From the NCBI GenBank assembly GCA_034687125.1, contig JAQGBZ010000296.1, positions 1 through 64,000 of the forward strand: a stretch of DNA of 64,000 nucleotides, written 5' to 3'. Below are positions 1 through 13,483 of the stretch, piece after piece; the stretch's first letter is position 1, and each line of letters opens with the position of its first letter. The position numbers were made by a program, and so were the translations under genes. The notes beneath the pieces are model-generated. The model had not been told where the DNA came from. It saw nothing but the letters and a program-made list of their open reading frames with translations, and searched no databases. This stretch comes from Neelides folsomi (lineage: Eukaryota; Arthropoda; Collembola; Neelipleona; Neelidae).

Positions 1-75
1 TTCATATAAATATATTTCTTATATGGTAAATATATTTCATATAAATATATTTCTTATATGGTAAATATATTTCAT
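1..75. repeat. 34-bp AT-rich tandem repeat, two copies plus a partial third
   Basis: A 34-base unit starting ttcatataaatatatttctt runs from 1 to 34, is repeated identically from 35 to 68, and begins a third time before the sequence diverges. It lies in an intron of the SLC4 gene, since the first readable exon begins at 105. The array may extend left of the window. Confidence 0.85.
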
Positions 76-104
76 ATTGATTAAATTGAAAACATTTTTT
101 CCAG

Positions 105-1410
105 CGTGCTCTTGCTCATGTCACAGCATTGTCTGGTAAATTAATATTTAACATTTTTTATCATTGTCATTTTGCTTATTGAAATTTCTCTTACATAATA
201 AAAAAGAGGAATAATGGTAGATTGTGAAAAATGAATACATGTTATATTTCAGTTTACAGTGAGAATAATATACCAGGACAGAAGCCCATCATTGTTGGCG
301 TAAGAGGTGAGTAAATTGAACAAATGTGCAAGATTGACTGGAAATCATTTTTCTGTGTCTGAAAAAGATAAATGTCGCTTTTCCACTTCCTATTTACAGA
401 GCAAAGATTGACGATGATGGGAATGAGTATATTGATCGGATGCACTATAATGATGTCTCCTATCTTAAAAGTAACTTTCTCTTACTTTCTAACTTACTTC
501 CTCTTTCCAATTTTCTTTAACATTACAGAGAGATAGCATTGTACAGGGTGGGCCATAAGTATCTTTCTTTTTTAAATAAACAATCGCATAAAAAAGAAAG
601 ATACTTATGACCCACCTTGTAGAATAGTAGTCGTAGAAGACCATTAGAAAAACATAGAAGAAGAGCATTAGAAGATTATAGAAGAAGAACATTAGACAAA
701 GATAAAATTGCTTTCGGGGGTTCATTTGTAATTGTAATTTATGAAATGATTTTTCAGCATATTCCACTGGCTGTGTTGTTCGGTGTATTTCTCTACATGG
801 GAGTTTCTTCTTTAAGCAGCACACAAATGTTTGAAAGAATCAGTCTCTTGTTCATTCCAGCTGTGAATCATCCTTCTTCAGCAGTTTATGTCAGAAAGGT
901 AATAAAAATATTTTTACCATTAAATGGGTCATTCGGGTCATTGTAAAAATATTATTTTAAAGATAATCTGATAAACATGTTATCTTTGTTTTAAGGTTAA
1001 AACCTCGAAAATGCACCTTTATACAAGTAAGTGAAAAAAGCACAAAAGTAGATTTTAGCTCTAATGGAATAAAAGGAACAGGAGTTCTCATCCGAGAAAT
1101 GGGATTTAATCTGATTTAATTTTTATGTTTGTAGTAATTCAATTAAGCATGTTGGGTGTTTTATGGGCAATTAAATCGACAAAAGAATTAGCCCTGGCTT
1201 TTCCATTCATACTAATGTTCTTGGCTCCGGTGCGCCTTCAATTAAAATATCTTTTTACGGAGAACGAACTGGAAGCTGTGAGATTAAAATAAAAAATTCG
1301 ATTATTTTTATTATTATTTTCCAAATTATAATTTATTTAAAACTAAATCTATTAGATTTAATACCTTTGATTTCTCTTTTCAGCTTGATGGAGATGTCGT
1401 TCCAGCATAA
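105..1410 (+). CDS. SLC4-family bicarbonate transporter, C-terminal part (5' end outside window)
   Basis: This is the C-terminal part of an SLC4 (anion exchanger / Na-driven bicarbonate transporter) plasma-membrane protein. Exons: 105-135, 253-306, 400-470, 758-898, 996-1026, 1135-1277, 1384-1410. All have AG/GT borders and phases that join without a break, giving 165 residues and a TAA stop. Family motifs read in order: RALAHVTALS, PGQKP followed by VREQR (before a membrane helix), HIPLAVLFGVFLYMGVSSL (the most conserved SLC4 stretch), VKTSKMHLYT, IIQLSMLGVLWAIKST and a short tail LDGDVVPA. The PGQKP...VREQR segment looks like Na-driven members, while the IPLAVLFG and LALAFPF segments look like anion exchangers, so I do not choose a subfamily. 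The cytoplasmic tail after the last helix is very short. The 471-757 intron holds a foldback element. Confidence 0.9.
542..621. mobile_element. Short foldback MITE, mariner-type ends (copy 1)
   Basis: Two arms of about 30 bp, each beginning CAGGGTGGGCCATAAGTATC or a one- to two-base variant, face each other across roughly 20 bases. The element is bounded by TA on both sides (542-543 and 620-621), as expected for Tc1/mariner target duplication. It sits in the SLC4 intron 471-757. The same arms occur at 14116, 16181 and 63267. Confidence 0.85.
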
Positions 1411-4400
1411 AAGAATGAAATCAAGTCTAACTACAAAATGTTAATTGTATAAATGAAGTTAACATTGTAGATTAATATTCAAAGTAAAAATAAGTATTTT
1501 AGATTGGGTAAAATATCGAATTTACCCAATCTATGCAGTTTAGATAACAATGTATAAAATAGAGAGTAATACGAGTACATGTAATCAGAGTATAACGTAT
1601 CAATTAGTATTTAGTTACATTTACGGATATTCAATATGCAAATGCGACTCTGTAAAAATATGAGATATGCATTGTATGTACGTATATGAATATCTGCAAA
1701 CGAAGGTGGAAACTCCGTCGATTGAGAAGCCTATGATGACTAGTAGAAAGTTTAAATGTAAGTAGATTCAGTATTTTTATTGTTAGACTAAGAAAATTGT
1801 ATTATCTGTAAATATTTTTTTAATTGATTTTAAATGTATTTAAAAGATAAGTGTCTTTTCTTACATATTTTATTTATTTAGACTAATTTAACTCTACGTA
1901 TTTTAATTTATCTTAATTAAATCTTAATTATGTAATTTGATCCACAAAACCCTAATTTTAACCTTATAAATTATGCCGAACTATTCATGGTTTACATAAA
2001 TATCTAATAAGCACCATATTACTTATACATAGTACATAACATATACAGATGATAGTATTGGCAGAGATTCCTCCCATCCAATTAAATAAATGTATTTTGT
2101 CTAAAGTATCTGTAGATGTCAATAAGCTTTGCCTGTGACTAAAACGATGGACTTATTCAATATGCCAACTTGGAAGAATACCTTTAGCTCTTACGAATTA
2201 ATTGTTCACGGTATCTAGAAATCTACTACGTTATATACGAAAGCATTTCCTATGAACAATTAGTACCTGTACCTTTAAGCAAAGTAATTTTCGAAAAAAT
2301 ATAATAATAAGCTAATGTAGTGTACATGGTCAAGTTGAGGGCCAAATTTGTGGATGTCCAACTTAAAGACAAGAAATGTAAATACCTTCCTACAGAAATA
2401 TGTACTTGAAAAATTTATAATTAACCACAATAGTAGATGATGATATGATGAATATGAGAAAAGTTTAAATACGAATTGCACAGACGATTCAATGAAGATT
2501 ATATACCTATGCACTATAGTAAGTATGTTAACTGTTAACTTACATTTAAGTATACGAAAACTCGTATTAACATAAGTTTAGCCGAATAGAAGCTCGTAAA
2601 TTGACAAGCTCAAACTGTGGACTGTAATAAGTATTTCAAAATTTGTAATTAATAATAATTAATTGGGTATATGCAGGTGTGTAAGACTTCGGACCTAAAG
2701 GAAAATTGTAATAATTATAAGTGCATATAAAATTATATTATAAATGCAGATTTCTAAATAAAATTAAATTTTACATTAAAATATACCATAAATACTTAAT
2801 ATTAAAATTAGGCTAATTCTCTTCGTGTAAACTGTTAAAAATAATAATTTGGGTATTTGATTTATGATAGCTCATACACCGTACCTGAATGTTATTTTGA
2901 AAACCAACAATACCCACTATCAATATTTCTTAAGTATAAGTAAAAACTATAAACCTCTTACTGATTAATGATTTTCAGATCCTAATTTTAACATGTAAAT
3001 TAATTTTTTTAATTATACCTAATTTAATATTATGAATTTACCTCTATGCAATATAAAATATAAGTATATTTTAAATGTAATTATTTAATAAATAATTTTA
3101 GTAAATACAACATGATGATTTAAGTGCAAATTCAGACATCTGTAAGATGTGATAATGAAACATCATATTTCCTAAACGAATTTACTATTAGAATAACATG
3201 AGGATTGAGGAATTATCTGTCCGTTTGATTAATGTTATTTCCTCTTGTGGAGTATGTATCTTTTAATACAGAGTTTTAGAAGGCCAATTTCGGGTCAAAT
3301 GTGCAAAATTGTAAAGAACGGGATAATGGTGTAATATGGTCAATCAAACTGTGAAATAAAATTCGTAAACCAATGAAATACCAATATATTATTAAGAGAG
3401 AAACAAATACGAATTTCATTTTCATATGCGAATTTCATAAATGTGGAATTTATTGCAAATGAAAAAAGAAATTCAAATACCATATGGTTTTATTCAGCTT
3501 CATTAAAATTGTATTAATTATTATATAACGTCAGTTGCATTTCCTCATCATAACGCGATTTATTTTCATTATTGCGTCTTCTAATTAAGTGTATTATTAT
3601 CAGCCTGGTAAATTTTCATTCTTCTGCATTTTCTCCGATCAGTCGAATATTTTTTAAAACGATTCACAAAGTCAACAATTTGGAAATTATAAATAGTGAC
3701 ATTTAACTTTGGGACATTTTTGACAAATGATTATTTAGAGGTAAATTACAATGACTCACATAAAATTAACAAAAAAATAAATAATGAAGCACCGTTAGTT
3801 TTTTTCATCGTCAAATTATATTTTTTACCATACTATTTAAAATATTGCATATAAGGTATTCTCCTTTGTATTATAACATCGTTGAATAATTAAAAGAAAC
3901 ATAATTAAATTAATTGCAATCTTCGAAATTGCTTTGTATTAATTCCCATCTCATCTTTTAATTAAATTAAGTTTTTGACAATTCCATCTCCGAGTCCTTT
4001 TCCGAGTATGTGCATGTTTGATAAAAAAAAGAATGACTAGTTCAAGCTTAAAAGCTTCTTCCCTTAATAAAGAAAAGTTTCAGGCTCACTTCCAGATTTA
4101 TGTCGTATTTAACTTAAAATTACTTTAATTAAACTACTACATAAAATGAGTTTCGAGTTAAATATAAAAAAAACCTATAGTTCGACTGAGGACAATATCG
4201 TCATTTACGCTCTTTGATGAATAATATTGAGTTGCATTTACGGTACATGAATTATGATAATTATCAACTACATTATCAAAAATAAAAACAAATGATTTGG
4301 TCTGCTATCGAACGTCAACTAAAAAGAGGTACATGTATTTTCCAAAAACAAATACATAAATATTCATTTAAATGAACTGAGAATCTCAAAGTCGCTGTGC

Positions 4401-4792
4401 AACAAAAAACAATATGATGATGATCCGTTAAGTAATTATGCAATTAGCATAATAATGCATAAAATACATTTTAAAATGTAAAGAGCACTTAATGCACATT
4501 TAAAATTACTTTTTTAAACCAAGTACTTTTCTTTCCGTCTTTACTTGTTGGTTGACACTCTGAGAGCTAAAATAAGTATATCGATTGATAACTAATTAAA
4601 TTACCTATTTGTAAATATATTCACCGTAATTGGATAATATATATTTCCTCACTGCGTATCTAAACCGTTAATTTAAACTGTGAATACTCGAAATCTTTGG
4701 ATTCTAAACGGTGATTGCTGATGAACTTTTGATTCATTTTCATCATTTCCATTTTGTACCTTTCAAACCTCATCCATTTTTTAAATGTTTCT
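1411..4792. other. Intergenic, AT-rich
   Basis: No exon-like reading frame was found between the SLC4 stop and the SNRK stop. The stretch holds the 3' UTR of both genes, which are tail to tail. It is strongly A+T-rich with many short poly-A/T runs. I saw no RNA gene or long repeat. Confidence 0.6.
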
Positions 4793-7700
4793 TTAAATGT
4801 TTTGATTGAGGTCTCGCTTATGAAGTGTAAGTGAATGATTCGTAGCAGAAGTTCGACTCACTCCATTCTTTAATTTCAATTCTGCACAACTCCTCGTTTT
4901 GTAAATTCCCGATGTGGCTGGCAAAGTATTATTCTTTTCCTCTTTCTTCTTTCTTAAAAAGAGCCAACCAAACAGGAGTCGTCGAGTTTTCTTTTTTTCA
5001 ATTATTTCACCCAATTTGAGTTCAACCGCGAGTCCGTTCACTCCATTCACGTCATTGAATTTATGATGGTAATCCTCTTCCTTATGATGATTTTCTTCTT
5101 CTTCTTCGTGATCTTTTGGACCTCCGCCGCCTCCACCGCGTCCGCCACGATCTCCCGAGTCATCTGGACCTCCAGACATGATGATCGTCGTTGGTGGTAA
5201 AGGAGCTCCATTTCCGCTTCCAATCCCGGCTCCACCATTTTGCTCATCAGAAGATTCACCATGATCGGAGTTTCGGGGCTTAGGCGTATCATTCTGACGT
5301 CCTTTTGGTTTTCTAAATTTCTTTTTCTTTTCCGAATCCTCGTCTTCTGATGAAGAACAACTTGCTGATCTTTGAGAAACCATCCCACGACGATTACCAA
5401 ATTGACCCCGTCGTCCACCGAGGACAACTTTACCAACTGGTAATGGTCCAGTAGTATCTCCCACTATAAAAATAATAAAATTTTCATAAATAAAAAATTC
5501 CTTTAGTATAAAATTCCTTCAATGTACATAGAAAGAGTTCATGCACCCCTTTATAAAATTCCATTTCCGAAGTTCATCATGCCATCAAAGAGAATGGATG
5601 AAGGAAATGGGCACTTAATTGAATTGTCAACATTTGGAATAAATTGAAATTTCATGTTCATTCCATAAGTCAAAGTTCATACATATAAAGATAGCACCAA
5701 ATACAGATTTAACATACTACTGATATTCTAATATTCTATTCTATACCATAACTTGATATAAACATACATACTACTATTACAGTAATACTATTTACTTCAT
5801 AGTATATCTAATATTAGGTATAGAGCCTTTGACTATTTTAAGAATAAAAGAGAGTGAAATATTTTTTAGAGTCAAAGATCGAATTTCGTCATAAATGAAA
5901 GACGTCATTTCCATCTTTATACCAAATGGTTCTAAATATAGGTGATAGTGAAAGGAAAATCTCCCAAGCTATAAAATTTAATCAGATAAGAAATTCATTT
6001 CTGGACACGGAGAAGAAAAATATGGAATTTGGAATGAGAAAAGCTTATTAAATTGGGAGGGAGCTTAAATGAGGATTAAAGCGAGCGGAAAAAAGGAAGA
6101 GAGAAGTTGAATGAGAAGAAACGCAGGTAAATTGGGAGTTTGACCTTCTTTCCTTTCTCCCTCATCTCCCCCATATACTTTTAAAGCGGATTGTTTACCT
6201 TCCGAGTGAGCCGTGACGTCTTCTTCTAATATTGGAAGCGCCTTGTCAAGATCAGAAAGTGCAGAGGAGCTTAAGACCGTATGCAGCGTCCGGTTACTTT
6301 TTTTAACAGGTTGAGTGGTTGAGTTTTTAGTCTCCAAATTGAGTGGCGCAAGAGAATCATCTTCTCCACTTCCCATCTCATCTGTGTCAGATTGACCTAA
6401 ATGTTCAATTCAGGATATTAAATCAACCTTCATTTGCAGACATACTTCAATTCCAATTTAATTCCATTATTGTTTTATTATAAGGATGTCTAAATGTCTA
6501 TTCCTGCCCAAGGCACTTTATCAATCTTAGACTTGTTAGACAATTTGATCAATTACCAGAATTCTTTCTCCTGTCATGTAAAGATTCAAGGGATGCTGTG
6601 AGAGCTGAGGAAGTTCCTGGCCGATCTTCTGAAGATTCATTCGGTTCGCGTTCTCTTAATAATTTCTCAGCAAGGAGATAAAATGTAGAGGATACATAAT
6701 TGTATGCTTTTTCATTTAAGCATCTAAATAAAATAATAAAATTAATTCTTCATCCTTGATAAATTGAATAACAGGTGTTGTGTCCAAATAAGAAAAATTG
6801 ATTAAAAAAATTAATAAATCATTCATACTTTAAAACTTCATCTCGTGTAGCAATTCTTCCATCCTGCATTTGTTGAATTATGGAATTCTTTTCTTCATTT
6901 GTTAGTCGATGGAGGGAAATAAGGGGATGACGGAATTCTTTACATGGGCTCTTTTCCTAATAAAAATACATTTTTTTAAATCTCAGCTAAATTAATTATT
7001 TACTAACAATTTGAGTGCTAAATATTGTACCTGTATGAGCCATGGATCTTTTTCAATATCTTCCAGCGTTGCTCGTCTCTCAGGATATCGAACCAGCATT
7101 TTGGCTATTAGTTCTTTACATTGGGGAGAAACGTGAGGGGGAGTCGAGTATTTGACGTCCATAATCATCGTGAGAGTCTCGGAGTCATTTGCTTCTTGGA
7201 ACGGGGCCCGCCCACAAACAAGCATGAATAAAATAACGCCTAACGACCATATGTCTGGAAAAAGGAGAAAATCGACATTTAGAATACCGTCGCCCAAAAA
7301 CTTCTTTTACGGCTGATCTTTATTGAACTCACCAACTGAAGGAGCGTCGTAGGCGTCTCCTAAAAGGATCTCTGGAGCGGAATAGGCTAAAGAACCACAA
7401 CTCGTGTCCAACTTCACACCAGGGTAGAATCTAAGCAAAAAATATATAAAAATGTTCAATTCTCTAGTATTCATTTTAGAATTATCTCAAATATTCAATC
7501 AAGAGTTTCATTTGGAATTCCCCAATGTTTAATGTTTTAAGAATGATAAATCGATTTACTTATTTGAGAATCCAAAGTCAGTAAGTTTCACTTGGCCGTC
7601 GGCTGGAAAGAAAACGACGTTTTCGGGTTTCAAATCCCGATGAGCCACATGGAGTTTGTGGCAAACTGAAAGGATTAAAATCTTAGTCGTAAAAAATAAA

Positions 7701-8624
7701 TCATAAGGAGGAAAGTTATAAAAAAAAAATGATGGTTAAAGGAAAATCTTACATGAAATGGCTCTGACTATCTGAGAAAAGTATTTTCTGGCCACGTCCT
7801 CGGGAAGACCTCCTGCAGATGTTCAATTAATAAAATATTATAACTTTACGACCACAAATCTCCTTCCGTTGGGTATTAGACCAAGGAAGTAATTAAATTA
7901 TAAAGGAGGTAATTAAAATAGATGAATTGTCAATTACCCTGCTGCTTCAAAATGAGGTCATAAAGGTCTCCATGTCCGAGCTCAAGGACAAGGTACATCT
8001 TCGTGGTGGTATCAATGACTTCATACAAACGGACAACATTTGGATGTTGGACCAGCTTCATACAGAGGACTTCTTTTAAAAGGGCTTTTTGAGAAACTTC
8101 ATCAAGCTTCGTCTTATCAATCACTTTCACAGCGACCTTTAATAAATAATTAACATTTATTTACATTAAAAATAAGAAAATGACTCTACAGAGTGATTCT
8201 ATTTGTAATAAAAATCGATGCGCCACTTTGACTCAATTCTTAACATTGCTTTTATTTCCTTTTTATTTCCAATTGTTTATGTGTAGATAAACAATTTAAA
8301 CAAACTATGTCTTTTAAATTAATTACGATAGTGGTTAGTCGACTATGGGCTAATGTGGAGCAAGAAGGACAATAGAGGCGTGTAAATTAATAATTTTTCC
8401 GCTCACTCCTTTAACCTTCCATTCCCATTTACCAATCTTGCCAATTATTAAATATTTAACAGTCTCACCCTCTCTCCAGTAAAGACGTGCTTGGCAGCTT
8501 TGACCACAGCGAAATGCCCTTTGCCTAAGGTTTCTTCCAAGTCATACAGCCCAGCCATTTGACCTCCGACCGGGGCGGAATGTGCCGGCGGTTTCCGCTC
8601 CGCTGGCATCAATGTCCGCCGCAT
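4793..8624 (-). CDS. SNRK: SNF-related serine/threonine kinase SNRK
   Basis: This is an AMPK-family kinase normally activated by LKB1. Exons in reading order: 8624-8469, 8136-7938, 7812-7753, 7665-7560, 7430-7333, 7254-7031, 6956-6829, 6723-6557, 6396-6199, 5463-4793, giving 668 residues. Visible elements: glycine loop GKGHFAVV (about 34-41), VAVK lysine (56), [26 protein letters not shown] (147-158), DFGFSNK (168-174), T-loop [18 protein letters not shown] with the LKB1-type Thr 183, and [19 protein letters not shown]-like helical segment follows the kinase domain (exons 6956-6557). The last exon is acidic, Ser- and Gly-rich with a poly-Gly run, ending near a TRSCAELKL motif similar to the vertebrate SNRK tail. 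Wording around HKLHV and [11 protein letters not shown] is almost identical to SNRK rather than to other AMPK relatives. The start gives a 22-residue N-terminal extension; Met 23 is an alternative. An acceptor just upstream of the ATG (near 8656) implies a spliced 5' UTR. Confidence 0.95.
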
Positions 8625-8656
8625 TTTTGAGTTCTCAGTTAAAGGTTAGGGTCTGG

Positions 8657-11288
8657 AAAGGAAAATAAATTAGTAAATCAAAGTCAAATCAAAGTCACAT
8701 AATATTGAATAAAAAATAATCCTAGTAATAATAAAAAATTGCTCGTGGGTTCAAATTACATTTTAGTAATTCCATTAAACATAATATCCTTTTCTGTATT
8801 TTTCCATGAATTCTAATTTCTAGATTTAATCCTATTTAAGCTACAATATTCTTATTCAGATACATTTGTCTATTTTGTATACAAGTAGTTATAAAATAGG
8901 TGTTGTTAGATAATAATGCTTTATATGAAGTTACGCTTAATATGTAGTTATGCTTATTTTGTAGTTATGCAGGAGTGTTATGTATACTCATGTTAATGTA
9001 ATTTTAGTTGGGATGTCTGGTATTGCGAATGATGTGGTTTAGATTACGAATGGGAAAATTTTTTATGTATACATGTATTTATGCAGAGTGTGTTCATCAT
9101 CGCTTCCTGGTTATTTATTCACAATGTCAAGAATGTAGTTCAAAGGATGTTCGGAAGAAAAAGTGAGGGGAAGAGCATAAATAATTAATTTGAAAATTCT
9201 GACTACTCCGACCCTCTGACATTATTACAATTTTAGAATACCTAAATGAACTTGGGCTGGATAGATCTGCTTTGTTAAAATACAATTAGTTGTTTTTGAT
9301 GACTAGAAGACGAATCGATTCCTCACTAATTGCACGATCATAATATGTTGATATATTTACTTATAGGAAGTCGGGAAGGAATCTCCGAAATCATAAATGT
9401 AGGTGAAGGGATATAAATATAATCCTAAATTTAGGACACTGTCAGGAAAACCAATTTTGTCTTATCATCAATAGATACTTTACCATGAGTGATATAATAT
9501 GTGTATGTTATACATGTAGTTCTATGTATTTATATATACAAACCTCGTATTTACAATTTCGGATTCGCTCGGGAAAGTTAAAATCGGTTTTCAACAAAGT
9601 TAGCCTCATTTCCCCTTAGAGGAGGAAAAAACGAAACAAACTTGTAAATCTTCCATTTATGCCCTACATTGTATATTTTTTATCCCAAGCAGAAAAAAGA
9701 AATTGGTTTTACAGCCGATGATTATGCAATATTTCTAAAGTGGAAAGAAAATTAATATTAATATTATGACGGTTCAGCAGGCTTTATAATACACACGTGA
9801 AATGGAGCATTAAGGTGTTTAAAATCACAATACACGTGTTATTATATTTGAGTAGAATAAAAGTGTATGATATACATAAAAGTAATATTAAAGTAATATA
9901 TTTTTTAATAATATTCAGCGTTACGAGCCTTGAGGAAATTGGGAATTTCCTTATCTGTGAGTCTCTGAGTAAAATCATTAAAAAGGGAAGTCAACCTTTA
10001 TTCATAATCAAAGTAAGCCGAGTGAGTGAGTGGGCGTGATGAGATGAAAAATCCATTTGGGTTGGAATTTGGAATTTTCTGGGCGTTGAATGGTTCTTTT
10101 ATAATAAGTTATAGCTTATAAGTTAAGTTTCCTATTTCTTCATCTTCCACTTGTAATTAAAGGATGGGATGCTCAATGAACTAATTCTTAGTTCTTAGTA
10201 GTTCAGAAATGGGCAATTAAATAAATTTGATGAATGCTCAAGACTTCAAGAACTTTGTGCGGTTGAGGAAACTTGGCATTAAGAACTCAAAACTCCACCA
10301 TAAAAGTTTGAGATTTGGGAATTCCTCTCTCACAATCAGAAATTCACCATCATGTTGGTTTTAACTTAATGTTAAAGTTAAAAAGTTTGGAATCATTAAT
10401 TTCCTTAAAAATAAATTTCTTTATGCTTAATATAAGCTACCTAAACTATAAAAATAATATTTATATATAAGCAAAATGAAGATTTTTAATTTAATTTTAA
10501 TTTTTAAAGATAGAGATTAAATTACTACTACGGTTTAATTATTATTTGATTAGCGATAATACGGTGAATAAAAAAGGATTCCGTTCACCCTATCTTTTAA
10601 AGGAGCCTGAGGGTAATCCACTCCGTCACAAATTGATCATCATGAGATATGAAATAGGGAAAAATAGACATGACGGAATAAATTCAAAATGCATTTCATC
10701 TCATTAACTTTGATAATTATTGTAGATGGATACAGAGTAATTCCATTATGAGCTTATTGGAACAGAAAGTTGAGATCCGCGATAAGGAACCTTGTATTGT
10801 TTACTTTTAATTAAATTAAGTGGAATATCGAATAAGAAAAGAGTCAAATTAAATTGCGCTTTAATTAAAATTAAGACAGAAAAGGATTGAGAAGTGGTTA
10901 ATGATGCCTTAATCAATATAAACTAATACAACCTATTTTATCTAACTCCCAGTAAGCATGAGCTCATAATGAGCAATTAAACATTTGATTGCATTACTTT
11001 CCAAACTTTGCATACAGCCAACAATACCACCAGTAAAACTTTAATTGTCAATAAAGAATATTTGATAAATAAACGTTCTATTAATTATTTTAACGACCAT
11101 CTTAAATAATAAATAACCAAAATTCATAAATAAATTAAATTCTAATTCAATTTTCAATATCAATTTTAGAGAATAAAATCTCTCAAATTCATAAAATCCC
11201 TTCCCTAAATTATAAATGTAATTTGAAACTAAACTTTAGTATTTCCTCAAAGAGAGGAATTTAAAATAATTAAAATTAAAGGACTTAC
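8657..11288 (-). other. Probable 5' UTR intron of SNRK
   Basis: On the minus strand a polypyrimidine tract and CAG end near 8657, 30-odd bases before the SNRK ATG, so the 5' leader is probably spliced. A strong donor (CCT|GTAAGT) on the same strand lies at 11288-11287 and could end a non-coding first exon. The pairing is inference. The interval holds no convincing coding frame; short open frames near 9.8 kb look random. Confidence 0.35.
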
Positions 11289-11289
11289 A

Positions 11290-13281
11290 GGATATTTGAG
11301 TGAGATTCTTGGTAATGAGATTGTAGGTGATCAAAGTTGTTCATGATGGTAAATCAACGAAGTGGAAAAGTGTCACATTTACACTCGGCGTGAAAAGGTG
11401 GGAAGGAGTGGGAGGAAAATCTCCCACATTGAAAAAACTCCCAGTGGAAACTGTCAAAATTGGTAAGAATGGGAAATGGCTGGGTCAATGGGTCGAATTT
11501 GACCCATTAGCGTTAAGTAAACCTCTAGTTAGAATCAATTTAAATTGAGGAGAGTGGTCGTAAATGTGAAATTGAACCGAGGTGGTTTCCTCTCGAGAGT
11601 GGGTGCTTGAATGGACCAAAAGAAAAATCTCTTCAGCGCACGATTTCCGGTGCTTCTGACGTCCTTCCCCAAATCCCAAAACAAACATGGGAATTTACAA
11701 AATGGACGATCCCAATGAATCACAATGAAATTCCTTCCATTTACAAAACTAAAGTTAGAGACCATTCAATAATTCCAAACTCCTAATTTTAACCCTAAAG
11801 AGAATTCCTTAATGTTAAAAACTTTATTTTAATTTAATTGTAGATTTAAATACTTTAAGTAATAATCCATAAAATGGAGGCAACATTACTTGCCCTAAAT
11901 AGATTTTTATTTTAAAATTTTATTTTATAGTTTTTATATAATTAGTAGGGCCAAATTAAAAATGTGTAAACTTTTTTGGTCATTTTTAAATACTTTTGGG
12001 ATGAATTTTAAAAGTAAAATTTATGATTTTGGGAGGAAAGTTGATCAGGAAAAGTTACAGGTTTGTGTGGAAAACGCGTTTGCGTTGTTTGGATCTTCTC
12101 CTCTACTTTTCACATTGAGGTCTCGTCACATTGACTTCAGGCTTTTCGAGTTAGATAATCTTAACTAAAAACTTGATATTTGCAATGCTAACTTAGGTTT
12201 ATATAAATAATATATTCTCACTGTCTCATTATCTAATATATGAAAAGTTATGGTGTATTTATAAAGCAAAGAGAATTTATTTGCAGACATTTAATTTTGT
12301 CTTCAATATTTATGAGTTTATGAATAATGAAAGATAACAAGATGAAGAGATTTGAATCCTTTCCATTATAAATTAGAATATCTGCATTAACCATTTGCTC
12401 CTATATAGTACATAATACTTACTTACAATTTACTATAATAGTATGTAAAAGAGTAATGAGAGTAATGGTAATGACAAAGGTATGTATATTTACAAAGGTA
12501 TGTATATTCAGCATATAAGGTATATCTTACATCTTACATTATACAGAGTTTAAAATTTAATCATCTCTTTGTTGTTTCTTTGCAATTTATACAAAGACGT
12601 TATGTAGAGTATTCTAAATTTAAACTTAAAAGCTTAAATCATTAACCATATTTTCCAATTGTTTAACTGTATTTTGAAATAATTTGCAATAGAATTTTCA
12701 ATAGTCTTTAACATTATATTAACTTATTCTTGATTATTCATCACTATGTCATTAATTTTATTCTCTTTATCCCTGATGAAATCATGTGTTTCTATTATTT
12801 ACTTTTATTTACACCTAATATCACTTTTGTTTCATTTTTACAATCGTAAATTTATTGACCATGGGTGTAGGATTACTTAACTCATCGATAGCTAAAAAAA
12901 TTTTATTCAATATGGATAATGTCGTATTAACTCCGTATAATAATTATCTAAATCATATAAATAAGTGTATTTTTAAATGTAAAATTGAAGGTTTCTCATT
13001 GTGGCCAATTTCATTAAAAGCTCCATATTTTGACGTTCCTTTCTTACAATTGAATTATTGGTGGTATTAAGTTTGATTTCAATTTCAATAGGAAGGTTTC
13101 ACAATTAGCAAGCTCTTATGAATTATAAATAATTTACGTACATAGGTATAAATTAATTGGAACAAGATATAATGTAATCATACTAATAAATGAATGAATA
13201 AAACTACATAGGTATCAATATAACTATACGAATCCACGTGTGTTTAAGTAAAAAGGCTAAATGAGATAAAATATAGGCATA
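11290..13281. other. AT-rich non-coding DNA
   Basis: No recognisable gene. If the 11288 donor is used, the SNRK first exon and promoter would lie in the less AT-rich part at about 11290-11770. A direct duplication of 17 bases (acaaaggtatgtatatt) occurs at about 12475-12508. Confidence 0.4.
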
Positions 13282-13483
13282 TACTGGTCAGTTTACAAAT
13301 TCCTGGCACACCGCGCCATAACATTTAAAAAGAAACAGTATTTTGGAATATTTGGAATATTCTAAATTACTCCAAGGATTTTTAAAACGTTGAATGTAAA
13401 TCAAACGTACTAAATTCTGCTCCTATTTTAAAACATTTAAAAGAGCTGGCGCAGTGTGCCAGGAATTTCTAAATTGGACAGTA
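13282..13483. mobile_element. Foldback MITE A, 37-bp terminal inverted repeats
   Basis: The left arm begins TACTGGTCAGTTTACAAATT and reads on through CCTGGCACACCGCGCCA. The right end read in reverse begins TACTGTCCAATTTAGAAATT and continues CCTGGCACACTGCGCCA. The arms are about 37 bp with few mismatches. The core of roughly 125 bp is AT-rich and non-coding. Its right TA is shared with the next foldback. Confidence 0.8.

Noticed and set aside
5047-5436. 129-codon frame overlapping the last SNRK exon
   Set aside because: It is another frame of the Ser/Glu/Gly-rich SNRK tail; the SNRK frame joins the upstream exons in phase and matches the family.
9784-10039. Frames on both strands near 9.8-10.0 kb
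   Set aside because: AT-rich composition, no homology recognised, and both strands open at once, as expected by chance.
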